DNA from: Carallia brachiata
Lineage: Eukaryota > Streptophyta > Magnoliopsida > Malpighiales > Rhizophoraceae
DNA: 64,000 nucleotides
Reading direction: 5' to 3'
NCBI GenBank assembly: GCA_021464245.1
Contig: JADCRB010000072.1
Span: 2,192,055-2,256,054, forward strand
This document shows positions 36,381 through 48,330 of the stretch, piece by piece. Each line of letters opens with the position of its first letter. The stretch's first letter is position 1. Made by a program: the position numbers and the translations under genes. The notes under the pieces were generated by a model. That model was not told the DNA's origin and did no database searches. It saw only the letters and a program-made list of their open reading frames with translations.

Positions 36381-39300
36381 GCCTTGAATCACCATCACCA
36401 CCATCTTGATAGCACTAATGGGTTTTCTTCATTTTCTTGATCTTTGGATGAGGGGAATGATGGGAGAATTCTAATAAGTGTTAGCTAGATAGAGAGTGTA
36501 AGAAGGATGGTATTAATTAGTTGTTAATTTCTTTGTTTTATTTCTTCAATTTGCAGTTCTCTTTAATTTCTTCTCCCTTTTCTTTTTGTCTAATTTTTGT
36601 TCCTAGTTTAATTAATTTTAATGATGCTCACCAACCTTCTTGAGATTAACATAAGAGAAATGATCCGGGTTCCAGATGGAAACTGCTTTTCCTCTTGTTT
36701 AAAATGATTCTGTTGGTAATTGCATGTCTTTATTTTAACCCAATTTTCGGCACAATTTGTTTTCTTGCATACTTTTTCTGGGTTTTACTGTTTAATTTAA
36801 TGACTTCTTGGGATTATAAAACCTTGATTATTAATGCATAATTTTGTTCTGTTTTAATGCAAAACTTTGCTAGTTTGAATGTAACAACATCTCTCTCCAC
36901 ACAGGGGGGAGAGAGATTCTTCTTATCTTCTGTCCGAAAGAAAGAAGCAAAAAGTGGGGTCATGGAGATTGGGGCCGTTACATATTATTCTAACATTATC
37001 TTATAAGCTTTACACTGCTTTATAAAGATGGGAATTTGATTAGATCTCTTTAATTAATTCAAATGATCAGGTTGAACAATATTTACATTATATTCAAGCC
37101 AGATTTTTGGATTCTATGTTTCTGCGATATTGGTATGGCTACAGTTATGGCATGCAATACGAGCAGTTCAGATAAGGCTATTTTTATTTTAATAGATCAA
37201 TTTTATGCTTCATTACTTTATTCATGTTATAATAAACTATCCAAAAATAAAAAGAAAAAGAAAAAAAGCATTATTTGCCTTGTTATGTGCTGTGCATTAG
37301 CTTTGGCGCTTTTGATGACGGGGACAAAAGAGATTTGGTGTACTTGCAGTGTCCTAATTGGGGGAAAACAAAGTGTTTAGCTTATTAATTAATTATTAGG
37401 TAGTCTAATCATTTCCTGATTTGCCTTGTGCAATATCTTATTTCACTTTCCTTTTAAGGAAAGCATAATTATATATTTCACATATAGTGCTAGACATATT
37501 ATTAAATTCAATAGAAAGATAATGATGATGACGGAAGTGGGTACTTAAATCTTGTTGTGCATCTTGACCAGAACCACTCTATCGTGGGTTGTTTTGTTTT
37601 TGGTCATTGATGAAGTCAGTAATCTTGTTTTGGAGGTAGGGGAGGGCACTGGGCTCGTCTTTGTTGGCTACCCATTTGTGCAAATGTAACGTAATCTATC
37701 ACAATTCAATTTTTTAAGTTGTTTTTTAACAATTTTAATAAATAAGAACTTTGAGTTTTTCAACAATCTTAATGAGGAGGAACTCTGCAGATTGGGGGAA
37801 GAATTCTGTAAACAAAATTTTTAATTTTTTAATATAAATAATTGAAAAAAAAAATGGGGAGATTGTGAGTCATCCAATAAACATCATTGTTATCACCCAA
37901 AAGGCCAAAAGTATGGGTCAAGTTTCTCGAGTCCACCCCTGTAACACCATCATTATGGGTCTATAAGTGCAACTAAAAAAAACCAATAATAAATGGTTAA
38001 AGAAATTGGCAGGGTAATTTGACCGACCGAACTGGTTAGATTTCTAGTCCATTCATGGACAGCATTTATGGAGGTATGGAGACGATTGCTTGCTTTGTTA
38101 TTTTGCGTAAAGTCCGTTTGCTGTTCTGCTTTATATTTAAAGAAAAAAATTATGATGTTAGAGAATTTTTTATTGAATACAATAATATCTTAAATTTTAA
38201 TAATTTTTATAATATTTTTTATAATAAAAGAAAAATATATGTTATTATTTTTTTGTTATAAAAAATATCATTACAGTTATCAAAAGTTAAAAAAAATTAT
38301 ATTCCAGCAAATTCTTAGACATAAATCTTTTTGGCGCTTTATATTTAATAAGGTAGGGCAAAGATTAACGGGAAAACTCCACTAGTGGGGTTTTTTCTCT
38401 CTCTCTCTCTCTCTCTTGATTTGAAGGTTTATTGAGTCTGAGTTATAATGGAGATGTTTTCCTTTTTATTTATTTTACAAACTCCATCTCACATATTTAG
38501 ATGTAACATTTTCAATTTGAAATTCAAATTGTCAACGGTCGATTTCTTTGGTTGACAGATAATGAAATATGTATTGGGTACAGTTTTGAGTTTAATCGAA
38601 GATTAAATAAAAATAAAAATTATTAAACAGAATGTAATTGTGAAGGTTACATATCAACTGAAGAATTTTTTATACATGGTTCATTAATACGGCTAATTCT
38701 TGAATCTTGTCGGGCCGGGAATTAAAAAAAAAAAAAAAAAAAAGAAAAGAAATAACGCTGAGGTCCACATCCACTTTAGGCCGGGCTCAAGAGGATCGTT
38801 GGGCTCAGCACGATTTTTTGGATTTTCATACGTACGAAAAAGAAAAATTACTTAAACAGATAACTTTGACAGAAGAAAAACATCCTTTTATATTTTAAAA
38901 GACAAGTACTCCCGTAACTGCTAATCCCTTTAAAAATATGGAAGTGTGTTACTTTCTGTCAAAATGTCCTATCTAGATAATGGGATCTTTGTTTGAAGGA
39001 CATATATTTTCCATTGCTTCTCGATTCATTTATTTGTCTTCATGATGAAAGTGACATGGAATTGGTGCCTTTAAACCTTCTAGGAGATATTTCGTTACAA
39101 ATTTAAGAAATAAATCTTGTCTTTCTTGAAAAACCCAATGCTCCATATCCAAATGCAATGCCTGTTTTACCACCTAGAATTCCCTTGTCGTTTGGGTGTA
39201 ACCGTCAAGTCAAATTTAGCGGGTCCTTTACTCCTCTGGAATAGAAAATGTTTTGCTTTGGGCGTGGCCGTCTTGTTTACCCACCTAATTAGTGGTTGAG

Positions 39301-42300
39301 CGATTGCTCCATTATTGCTAATTAGTTATGGAGAATTGCTTAACGAGGGAGTTAAACAAGAAGCGAATGGTGCTTAGATTCCTTCTTGCTTCACTTTATT
39401 GGAAAATCCCTACGCAAACACGAAGAGGACAGGCACTATGGCAATGGCACGAATGCGACCTTAGCTTACATTTAATGCTAATGTTAGTGTTAATAATTTT
39501 ATGGTTTTTTGCGTATGGCGAATTTTTTTGATTACCATGGATTTTTGTTAGCATAATTTGCACATAAGATATATTTTTTTTAAATTATTAATCAATTAAC
39601 ATTACATGTCACGTCAGTTCATAAATGAGAAGCTATAGTACTTCTGGCATTATTGACCCATAACGTATGGAAGTATTCTGCCATGATATATCTTTGAATT
39701 TTTGTGGACAATTATTGTTAGAGATGTAAGATTTTGAATTTGAGCGAGTAATTTATGGTTTACGTCTTGTTAAAGAAAAAAAAAAATTTATGGTTCACGT
39801 CACTCTGCCCATTAGAGGGCTTAGATTCCGATCCTGACCGGCTAAGGTAATCTACCAAATTCTCATGTGGGTGCATGTGCAAAGATCGCTTGATAATGCT
39901 TTGCCCTTTGAAGGAACAGAAATCTCAAATAGTTTAACTTTAAAGAGTGAACATGTGGATAAATAATGATATAAATTATTATATAACTGAATGTTGAAAA
40001 AATTATTAAATATTAATAAATAAATTGTATAATTTTTACGTGGTCACTTAAGATTAAATTATATGATTGAATTTTTTAAGAAAATGAAGGTTTCTGCACT
40101 AATTTTATGGACCCCGCTGCAATTCAAGACCCATCATGTGCCCTTTTTATTTTTGTCCTGTGCAACTGTACCATATAAGAATTTGAATTACTTTTTAAAT
40201 TTCTTTGCCTTTTATTTATTTATTTTTTTTTCATGGTTGTTCCAATTGTCAGTAAGTACATTTGCCATCCTAGTGGTAAGTAGCGTTACTTTTCCTGTGA
40301 GGGAAGTTGGATCCCTTGATTAGAAAAGGGCACGAGTAGGCCTTCCTTGATTGGTTGGAGCAAAAGTAAAATTCTGATATAGATGGCATTAGGTCCAGTA
40401 TATGCACAAGACATGATGCAAAATACTAAGTGGTGAAAAATCTCTATCCCAATCTACAATGAGCAGCACAGCCTACTTAATTAGCAACTCACCCTAATTG
40501 TTATCCTTTTTTTGCATCACAAATTGCCCCCACCCATGTTGCCATCTTGTGGTTCTGTCTGGCATCCACTTGTTATTTTTCTGCTTTTGTAACATGTTGC
40601 TTTAAGCAACGAAACTAAGAATGGACAAAGGCTATTTTTAGCCTTTCAGGTTCCTCAAGAGCTAAATTACCCAAAAGATTAATAGGTAAAAAAGTTACTG
40701 AAAAAAAAAAAAGAAAAGAAAAGGACAAAACAACTGATGAGCACCTATGCATAATTGACAGGAATTTTCTGGACGATGTTGCTCTGCGCAACTTTTTTTT
40801 CTTTTCTTTTCTTTTTTTTTTTTGGGTGAAAAAAGGCAATCGCTAGATGCTCAAATTCCCTTGTGCAAAGCAATTTGAAATTTGTGAGTATAAATTTTTT
40901 GAATCCTTGCCCATGCTTGAACCCCTAGCTTCTTCAAGATAAGGAAAGAGATGTAAACAGAAGTTGCAAGGGCAAAAGAAAACATGTAAATGGAGGACCA
41001 CATAGGTTGTCTGCAGCATAAAGAACGCTGCACTTTATCTTGTGGTCCAACAATTATCGGCCCATATGCCTTGTAATCTTGCTGCTTGATATTCTTGTGA
41101 GTTTTTACGTATTTTGGTTTAAATCCACTAAACTTGATGCAATTTGTCAAACAAATAAAAGTTTATGCTATTATTGACATTATCTTCTAGTTTTTTCCAA
41201 TTAAATTATTTAATCACTCAGACGTGCTAGCTTCAAACTTTTGTTCTAACCTTTTTTTTTTTTTTACCTCCTCATTTACCCTTGTTTGACAAAAGTTATC
41301 GTTGGTGAAGCCCGAATAATAAGATGCATGATTTCCAGGGCCACGTCTAATCCAGCTACATGGACATGATAGCATGAGTAAAACAAACAGGAAGGAGCCC
41401 AATTGTCTGACCCAAAATTGGAAAGCAATTAGTATGATTCACATGCGAGGCAGTAGCTAGCACTAAATGGATCTGTTTGAGACCTTGTGCCTGAGCAATT
41501 GGCTAATAAGCTGCAATTAGTACCTCAACTTCCTCTCCGATGGATAGGTTAAAAAATTGAGTTTGACTATGCGATCTAATAGTTTATCTTCTTTGTTTTT
41601 TATATAAATTTAACATATTATTCATGATTCAACAACACAGACCACTTTGCTTACTGCACGCCTTCTTATGCATTCTCAACAATCTTGTCGGTAAAAAAAT
41701 TTCTTCCCAGTGCAAAGGGCTCTTCCCATCAGTCCATCTTATCACAAAACTAGCTATAAACATTCATCTAGAGCGGGTTTGGATGACAAGAAGAAACTCT
41801 ACTTCTCTCTTTAGATTCATTTGATATCATATACCAATAATAAGAATTTAGCTTTTGGAGGATTCGGCGTAACTTGAGTGACAAAGAAACATATTGATGC
41901 TTACACTAATAGAGTTCAAAGTTTAGTTCTTTCTCTCACTTACTTCCTTTTTTACGAGATTATTGGCCTTCCTTTCAACCAAAAAAGAAAAGAAAAAGAA
42001 ATTTCACTTTTGAATAGCAGAGTGTCTTGTCACTTTACTTACACGATAATGGTTACAAGACTTAGGTGATGGTTATTAAAAAAACAATAGAATTGGGTTT
42101 CTTGTCATGGGATAGTGTGTTCTCATTTCAACAAAAATCAGTGGAGGAACAAAAAATGAGTATTTAGAAGAAAATGCTCGATAAAAAAGGACATCCAACA
42201 TTTATTTGCCATTGACTCCTCTATTTCGCCCCAAAGAGTATTTGATCGTGTTGCAGGCACTAAATATTTACAGCAAGTAAACATGTCTATAGTCATTATT

Positions 42301-45300
42301 TGTATTGCCTTATAAATTTACTACGTGCTGTAGTGGGCAAGTACATTCATATCTATGGTGTATTATTCTCGTTGATAATCAGTTGTTATGACACTATTTT
42401 TTTTTTGAACAGTGTTATTATGACATTATTTACTTCGAAACTCGGAATTCACTAGATTTGATAGGATAGATTTTATCATTGGAGAAAACAAATTAGTAGT
42501 GTTTTGACATACTTACTCCAGTATTAATTCACGTTCAAATCTTAATACTTGTATTTTTTCCTTATATCTGAAGTTAGGTGATCGTTTGAGTGGTAAAAAA
42601 TTGAGTGCAACGTTGGATTTCAAATTCGTTAATATCGTAGTTGGATTTGGAAGAGACCCGCTTCGGGTTCAATAGTATTTTAGTAGTGAATTCTCCTTTT
42701 GTAAGAAGTTAAATGGAGGTTGTAGAATGACAAAGATTAGCCTCTGGGTCAAATATCTGATAATCATCATACTGACAAGATGATTTTTTTTGTGTACCAA
42801 AAAAAAGGATAAATTTTACGATATAGAAAAAGTGTCACTCCGTGTTGTCTTAACTGTCGTTCAATGAACCCTATCAAAAAATATAAAAAGAAAAACCATC
42901 ATTCAATGAACAGCATCTATACATAATCTTGGATATAACATGGAGAGCCCAAAATGGAGTGTAAATATTTCTTTTTTTGGCAAAAAAATTGGAGATGGGC
43001 AAAGCAGACAAAACGGGTGGTGGGTGCCGCAAGTTTTTACTTTCCGTTAAAGAAGAAGTATGTAAATGAAAAATAATAAAATGTGCATGTAGTTATAAAA
43101 AAAAATGTTCTGTATACATTATACTTAATTATAATATATCGTAAATTTGTTAACAAAAATATTATAAAACACGTGTGGGACCCACCACCCTTATTCTGCT
43201 TAACAACCAGGTTACAGAATTTGTTAACAAATTTTTTTTTTTTTGGGTGTAAAAGTTTCTTTTTTATTTTTTTTGGTTAAAAAAATATCTTTTTTTTTTT
43301 GTAAGTAGTTTTTTTGACGCAATATACAAGTTAGGCACTAAAGACTGGCCCTCAGAAACACTACGCTTTTAGGCCCTGACCTATAGGCCTTACGGCCCAT
43401 ATAATTACTCTAGCACAGACCTTCGGCCCAATATTAGGTGGTTTAATTTTAGAAAATATCCTACAAAGGCCCAAATACAGAGGCATTGAAGTGCGATTGC
43501 TGTGGGCCCACATCAACATGAATTATCTCGCATTTTGGATTCTACACGTGCGTTCTCTTAATTCGCTGGAGTTTCTGACAGACTTTTTTTTTTGGTATGG
43601 GTATTTTCTATTTTCGTTTTTCTTTTTGAACAAAAAAATGGAGACGAGCTTTTCAGACGGGAGGAAATGGATGCAGGGTCATTTGAGTGACTTTTATTGG
43701 ATTTTTTAATTTGAAAAAATATCATTGTTTATACAACTAAAATAGAATGTGTATAAATTAAATATAAAATGTGAATACAGTTTTTAAAAATATTATTTAC
43801 ATATTACGTAAAATTCATACTTAATCATATGTATATTATAAACTTTTTAAACCAAAATTAATAAAAATACCGTGAGACTCATGCATATTTGATATCCTGT
43901 CTGAATTCTACGACAGTGTGGCGGGTTTCTTTCTTTTTACCTCTTTGCTGAACAAATTAAATTAGATTTGAAATTGGATCTTCAGGGCGGCGACGTGAGA
44001 AGCTCGTCAACCTATATGGAACTACTTTTCGTTCTACAAACACCCAAAAGTCAGGGATCAAACCCTTGCATGCACGTTAATTCTTCTTTAAATTATGAAA
44101 TAAATCATATTTAATAGCAGGTACAACCGAATTTCAGTATCATCTACATTTTTCGGCATAGAGGAGACTATATGGAACGACTGATAATGAAGAGTTAATC
44201 TTCGAGATCTCAATGAGTAACCTTGACTTGGATTTACATCGGCGATGGCTACGTACATCCCAACAATATCCTTCATCAATTATCAAAGAATTTAACTTGT
44301 ACCAAGAAAAGGTTAACTTTTTGGAATTGATATCAACAGGTTTATGGTAAAAGTATTAGTTTAGGGCTTCAAATGAGCTGGTTGATTCACATTGTGATAT
44401 GTTCGTAATCGACTCATTTAATAAATTAGTCTTAAGCTAACAAGTATAGCATAATTATTAGTATTATTCAATCAAAACTTTTTGTAAATCGATTTTAATT
44501 AATCAAATTTTTGTTCAGCTTGTATCCGTAAATTTTTCATGTGTAATTCATATTACTTTATAATATTATTAAAAATAATGAAATTATAAAAATGTACTAT
44601 TATAAATAGATCATTTATATTTAATCTCAATGCGTATCATTAAATACATTTCAAAAGACACTACTGTTCAGTTGCAAGGATTTCTGTTCCAAATATTAGT
44701 GCGTACGTTATGCATTGTTATCCAATTGCAGCAACTGACAAATCAATCAAATTGTTTCTCAGATTCTTTCCAGCATATAATGCAAAGTGCTCGCGGCATT
44801 TTTGATGGAATGGACATCTGCCCGAAGTGAATACAAATGTATACCAAAAAGTTTGTTCCTCTTCCATGTTCGTACCTAACTTGAACACTTTTGCCCGCAC
44901 ATTTTCGCATGGAAAATATCTCAGACCATTGCAAATTAGTTGGTTGTATCTGGTCTTGTCAAGACAAAGAAGCAAGAGTTCGGAGTATTTTCGCTCTTTT
45001 GGGGCCAATATATTAGATATCTTAATGTCTTTCGCATGAGAAATGTTATGGGTGGTTTTTAAGGAGATCTCAGTGGTTAGAAGTTAAACTTTTATTTTAA
45101 AGATTTTGAATTCAAATATTAAAAAATGAGGGGTGAGATTTAATATGTGATTTTGATACTTACATGCTCGTATGATTCAATTTTGGTCTCTAAACGGTGA
45201 TCATGCACAAAATTGCTAGTTCCTTGCCTCTGTGTGGAGTCCTTTTTTCTGTATATACTTTCTTAAATTGGCCTTGGATTAGTGAATGTAATGACCAATC

Positions 45301-46030
45301 ACAGGATATGATTTTTATATTAAGCTTTAATCACCTTTAAGTACATAGCTAAGTGGGATTTCAACCTTAACAACCAACATGATTAGATATATGTGGGCTA
45401 GCCATGACCTCATCAAATTCAAAGTGATCTTTGCAAATTGCAACACAAACAAAAGTTCTCGGTTACCGCATTTGGGAAATATGCCGTGAATCCTTTTGCT
45501 AAAAGCCTGAAGAGATAAGGTTTTCTAAATCGTTATTGAACGTACAGTAGGGCATAGCAGGATGCCTTACAAGAATCACATTTATTAGCTAGGTCATACA
45601 TAATTTGGACCTAACTTTATTATTGCGCTGTCTTTGGCAAAAACAAGTAATGACATTGAGGTACAATTTGTGGCTCAAAAAATTTTTTTTAAAAAAAAGA
45701 GGTACAATTTGTGATTTTTCAGTTTGATTTCTAATTTTTTTTTTCTATTTTTTTTTCTTTTTTTGGCTGCATATTTTGAATTGGATTATTAATTGATTAT
45801 ACATGCTCACATTTTTCATGCTTCCATCGGATAGTATTGTAGACTGTATAAAATGAAAAAGCACTAATACAATTCATTTTAACAATGTAAAGCAAACTAA
45901 TACTGTTCAAATCAAAGGCTTACCTCACATAACCGTACAATTGGATAACCAGAATTTCAAATCACAATGCAAACAAAAACCCCAAAAAAAAAAAAACCCC
46001 GCAAATTACATTAAAAAAAGCATTGGATTC
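36381..46030. other. 9.6-kb intergenic region without a recognised gene
   Basis: AT-rich spacer between the convergent ZHD and MIF genes; the first 0.5 kb should include the ZHD 3' UTR. Frames of 60-105 codons (for example 37063-37380 + and 44718-45008 -) show no known domain. A possible SINE-like repeat lies near 42575-42810. Confidence 0.5.
38396..38418. repeat. (CT)n microsatellite
   Basis: About eleven CT repeats after a T run, in intergenic DNA. It is likely length-variable. Confidence 0.85.
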
Positions 46031-46357
46031 ATGACTTAAGTTCCCAATTTTAATACACGGAGAACTTTATTTTCCACTAGGTGAAGGACCAATAAACACC
46101 ACAGATTCATTTCTACTTGCTCGTTTGGTGAAAACCACACTGCAGGTTTTTCTTTCAGTCGCCACTTCTCGCTCCCATTGATTCCACCAACTTCCATACT
46201 CTTCGGCCTTCGCACATAGTTATATATAAATATATATACCGTAGAGGATCTACAAGTCAAATCCATATAAACCCTACACAGCAAGCCGACAGCAATCTCA
46301 AGCACAACAAAGAAATTAAAGGGCATTTAGAGTACTACTAGTACTAGGCATGATTCT

Positions 46358-46660
46358 TCAAATTTGTTGAGTTCTATTTGAAGAAGGCGAGGAAGATTCC
46401 TGGGAAGCTGCTGCCTCGGTCTCCACTTCCCTTCGATGGAAGTTCCTGTGGCAGCTGCAAGCAGCACAAGTGAGAGCAGCAGTTGTGCCTTCCTCTCCAC
46501 TAGCCATGAACTCTCTGCACCCATCAACGGCATACCCTCCAACATTAGCAGCTTGATTCTTTTGGCACTCTGCATATCTAACACTCCTGATGATGGCTGA
46601 TGAATTAGCTGTGCTTCTTAAAGGCTCCTCTCTTCTCACCACTACCTGTCTCTTCCTCAT
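46358..46660 (-). CDS. MIF2: MINI ZINC FINGER protein (MIF2-like), 100 aa
   Basis: Intronless. It encodes a 100-aa protein with a basic N-terminus ([10 protein letters not shown]) and a lone ZF-HD zinc finger at about residues 28-77 ([20 protein letters not shown], then CREFMAS and [18 protein letters not shown]), and no homeodomain. MIF proteins are known to heterodimerise with ZHD factors, preventing DNA binding or nuclear activity, and to affect hormone responses. RKRQVV, GEEGT and the general layout best match Arabidopsis MIF2. Two conserved positions differ: the His of CQKNHAA is Gln36 and the Gly of [11 protein letters not shown] is Ser69. His at the first position is near-invariant in the family and may be a zinc ligand, so finger function deserves a check. 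The gene converges on the ZHD gene 10 kb away. A TATA box lies 173 bases upstream. Confidence 0.92.
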   Translation of the reverse strand: MRKRQVVVRREEPLRSTANSSAIIRSVRYAECQKNQAANVGGYAVDGCREFMASGEEGTTAALTCAACSCHRNFHRREVETEAAASQESSSPSSNRTQQI

Positions 46661-46832
46661 TTCTCAAGTCCCTAAGCTTTAGCGCCCTCCCTTGCTCTCA
46701 ATTTTTCTACTCAAACAACAAGACTAGAATTTTTTGTAGTAGGTGGGGGGAGGGGGGGTGAGAAAGAAAGAGAAAGAAATTTGATTCTAGCTTCTGTGTA
46801 GTTGTTTCAAGCCCTAACCCTAGAGGGTGCAC

Positions 46833-46840
46833 TTATATAA
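46833..46840 (-). promoter_or_regulatory. TATA box of the MIF gene
   Basis: TTATATAA (self-complementary) lies 173 bases upstream of the MIF ATG. Just downstream, toward the gene, the plus strand reads CCCTAACCCTAG (about 46812-46823), a telo-box-like AACCCTA motif common near plant transcription starts. The leader is pyrimidine-rich with C runs (46740-46780). Confidence 0.6.
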
Positions 46841-48050
46841 TGAAAATTTCTCATTTGACCTTAATCTTTGTTAGAGGTAAAATATAGCCTAGTTTAACCT
46901 TGTTTAGTGATAAATTAGTTGAGTAGTGTGCTTTTCTACCAGTAAAAACATAGAATAGTAGTTGGGAAGTGATCTTTCAACTGCCTTAATAGCTCATTAG
47001 GATGGTAATGTACAAAATGATTCTTGGTAAAAATTAGGCAAAGCCCTACAATTATGAATAAAAATTTTGATTTTCAAGTTAATTTGTGATTGGTTTAAAA
47101 TAGAATAACCAGCTAAGTTCTTTCACAATTGCTATGCACTGTGGTCCCTAAAACTGATGCTAATGCCAAAAGTTAATCTTGTGGGGTGCATTGATAGGAT
47201 GCCAACAACATTTGTCTATCTTGACCTAATTAATAACCTAACCGCGTTATTATTATTATTATTTTTATCCAGTTGAATTGGACTGTATTAAGTAAGTTTG
47301 TTCAACCTGTACTGAACTCGATTATCACCATTGCCATCTATTTGTTTACACATATGAGATAGCTCAAATGCTGCATTTTGTTTGATAAAATTGAACATCT
47401 TGGGTGAATTATCTTGCAATTGTCTAAAACCTTTTAAAATGGTTCTCGATTAGAATAATTAAAATGAAAAGTTGTTGTCATCATAAATTGACACACGCCA
47501 TAAGTACAATGGAATGGGTTATGTAGTCTTAACTCTTAACTGCTTCGGGTTATAGTACTCACTAAACTAAGTTAAATTGATCATAAAAATTCAATGCAAA
47601 TATTGATGTTTCTCACCAGCTACAAGCCATTACCAACTTGCAAATTTGACGTAATCAAAATTTTTTTTCTTCATTAAACATCTTTTGTTATATTAATTGA
47701 CATCTCGATCCGTGGATACTATGTGGAAAATGTTTGTTTGCTGAAACTTTTATTGGACATGGAAATAACACAGAAACTTGAAAAATAAAAAAAGAGAAGG
47801 ACAAGACGAGAAATAAGTCCAATCTGTGAATATGCGCCCTATAGCCTAGTGTTTCCTGCAGCAAACAATACGTTCCATTTGGGCTTTGAGGTTAGCTAGA
47901 ACGATTAAAGTTGGAATAAGTCCAAACGATGTGATTTAAGTCTCAATATTTATCAAAAAGTCACAGATTTTTATCTATCTAAGAGAATTCAACCAATCCA
48001 TTGGCTCACCACAACAAACATATAATTTAAAAAAAAAAAAAAAATTCCTC
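46841..48050. other. Intergenic DNA upstream of MIF
   Basis: AT-rich; no gene recognised. It should include distal promoter sequence of the MIF gene. Confidence 0.5.
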
Positions 48051-48057
48051 GCAATTT

Positions 48058-48198
48058 TCATTTAATTTTCCGCCAACACATAATCATTAAATTCGGAAAA
48101 CCAACAGGGAAATGAAAATGCTTTCTTAAATCTGAAATATTCTCCTCCCACTCCTTTCCATTCATATTGAAACTTCCCAACAATGAAGCTTGAGCCAT
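48058..48198 (-). CDS. Possible 46-aa small ORF behind a TATA box
   Basis: The ATG at 48198 opens MAQASLLGSFNMNGKEWEEN, continues through ISDLRKHFHFPVGFP and stops at 48058. A TATA-like TTATATATAG lies about 125 bases upstream on the same strand (48321-48330), so a transcript with a leader of about 90 bases is plausible. No signal peptide, membrane segment or known domain is evident, and I do not recognise the family. It sits between MIF and MYB in the conserved block. It could be chance or the first exon of something longer. Confidence 0.25.
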   Translation of the reverse strand: MAQASLLGSFNMNGKEWEENISDLRKHFHFPVGFPNLMIMCWRKIK

Positions 48199-48320
48199 CT
48201 TCCAAGCCAATTTCCCAACTTCAAGAGATGAAGAGGAGGACGCAAGGATTTTAAGGTTTTAAGGTGTGTGGTGTAGTGAAAACACAGAGGAAGTGCGAAA
48301 CAGCCCACATGTTTCAAGTG

Positions 48321-48330
48321 CTATATATAA
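48321..48330 (-). promoter_or_regulatory. TATA-like box upstream of the 46-aa ORF
   Basis: The plus strand reads CTATATATAA, giving TTATATATAG on the minus strand, with GC-richer sequence on the downstream side. Alternating AT is frequent in this window, so support is modest. Confidence 0.3.

Noticed and set aside
46036..46326. 96-codon minus-strand frame downstream of MIF
   Set aside because: Lies in the presumed 3' UTR of the MIF transcript, has no known domain and is likely chance.
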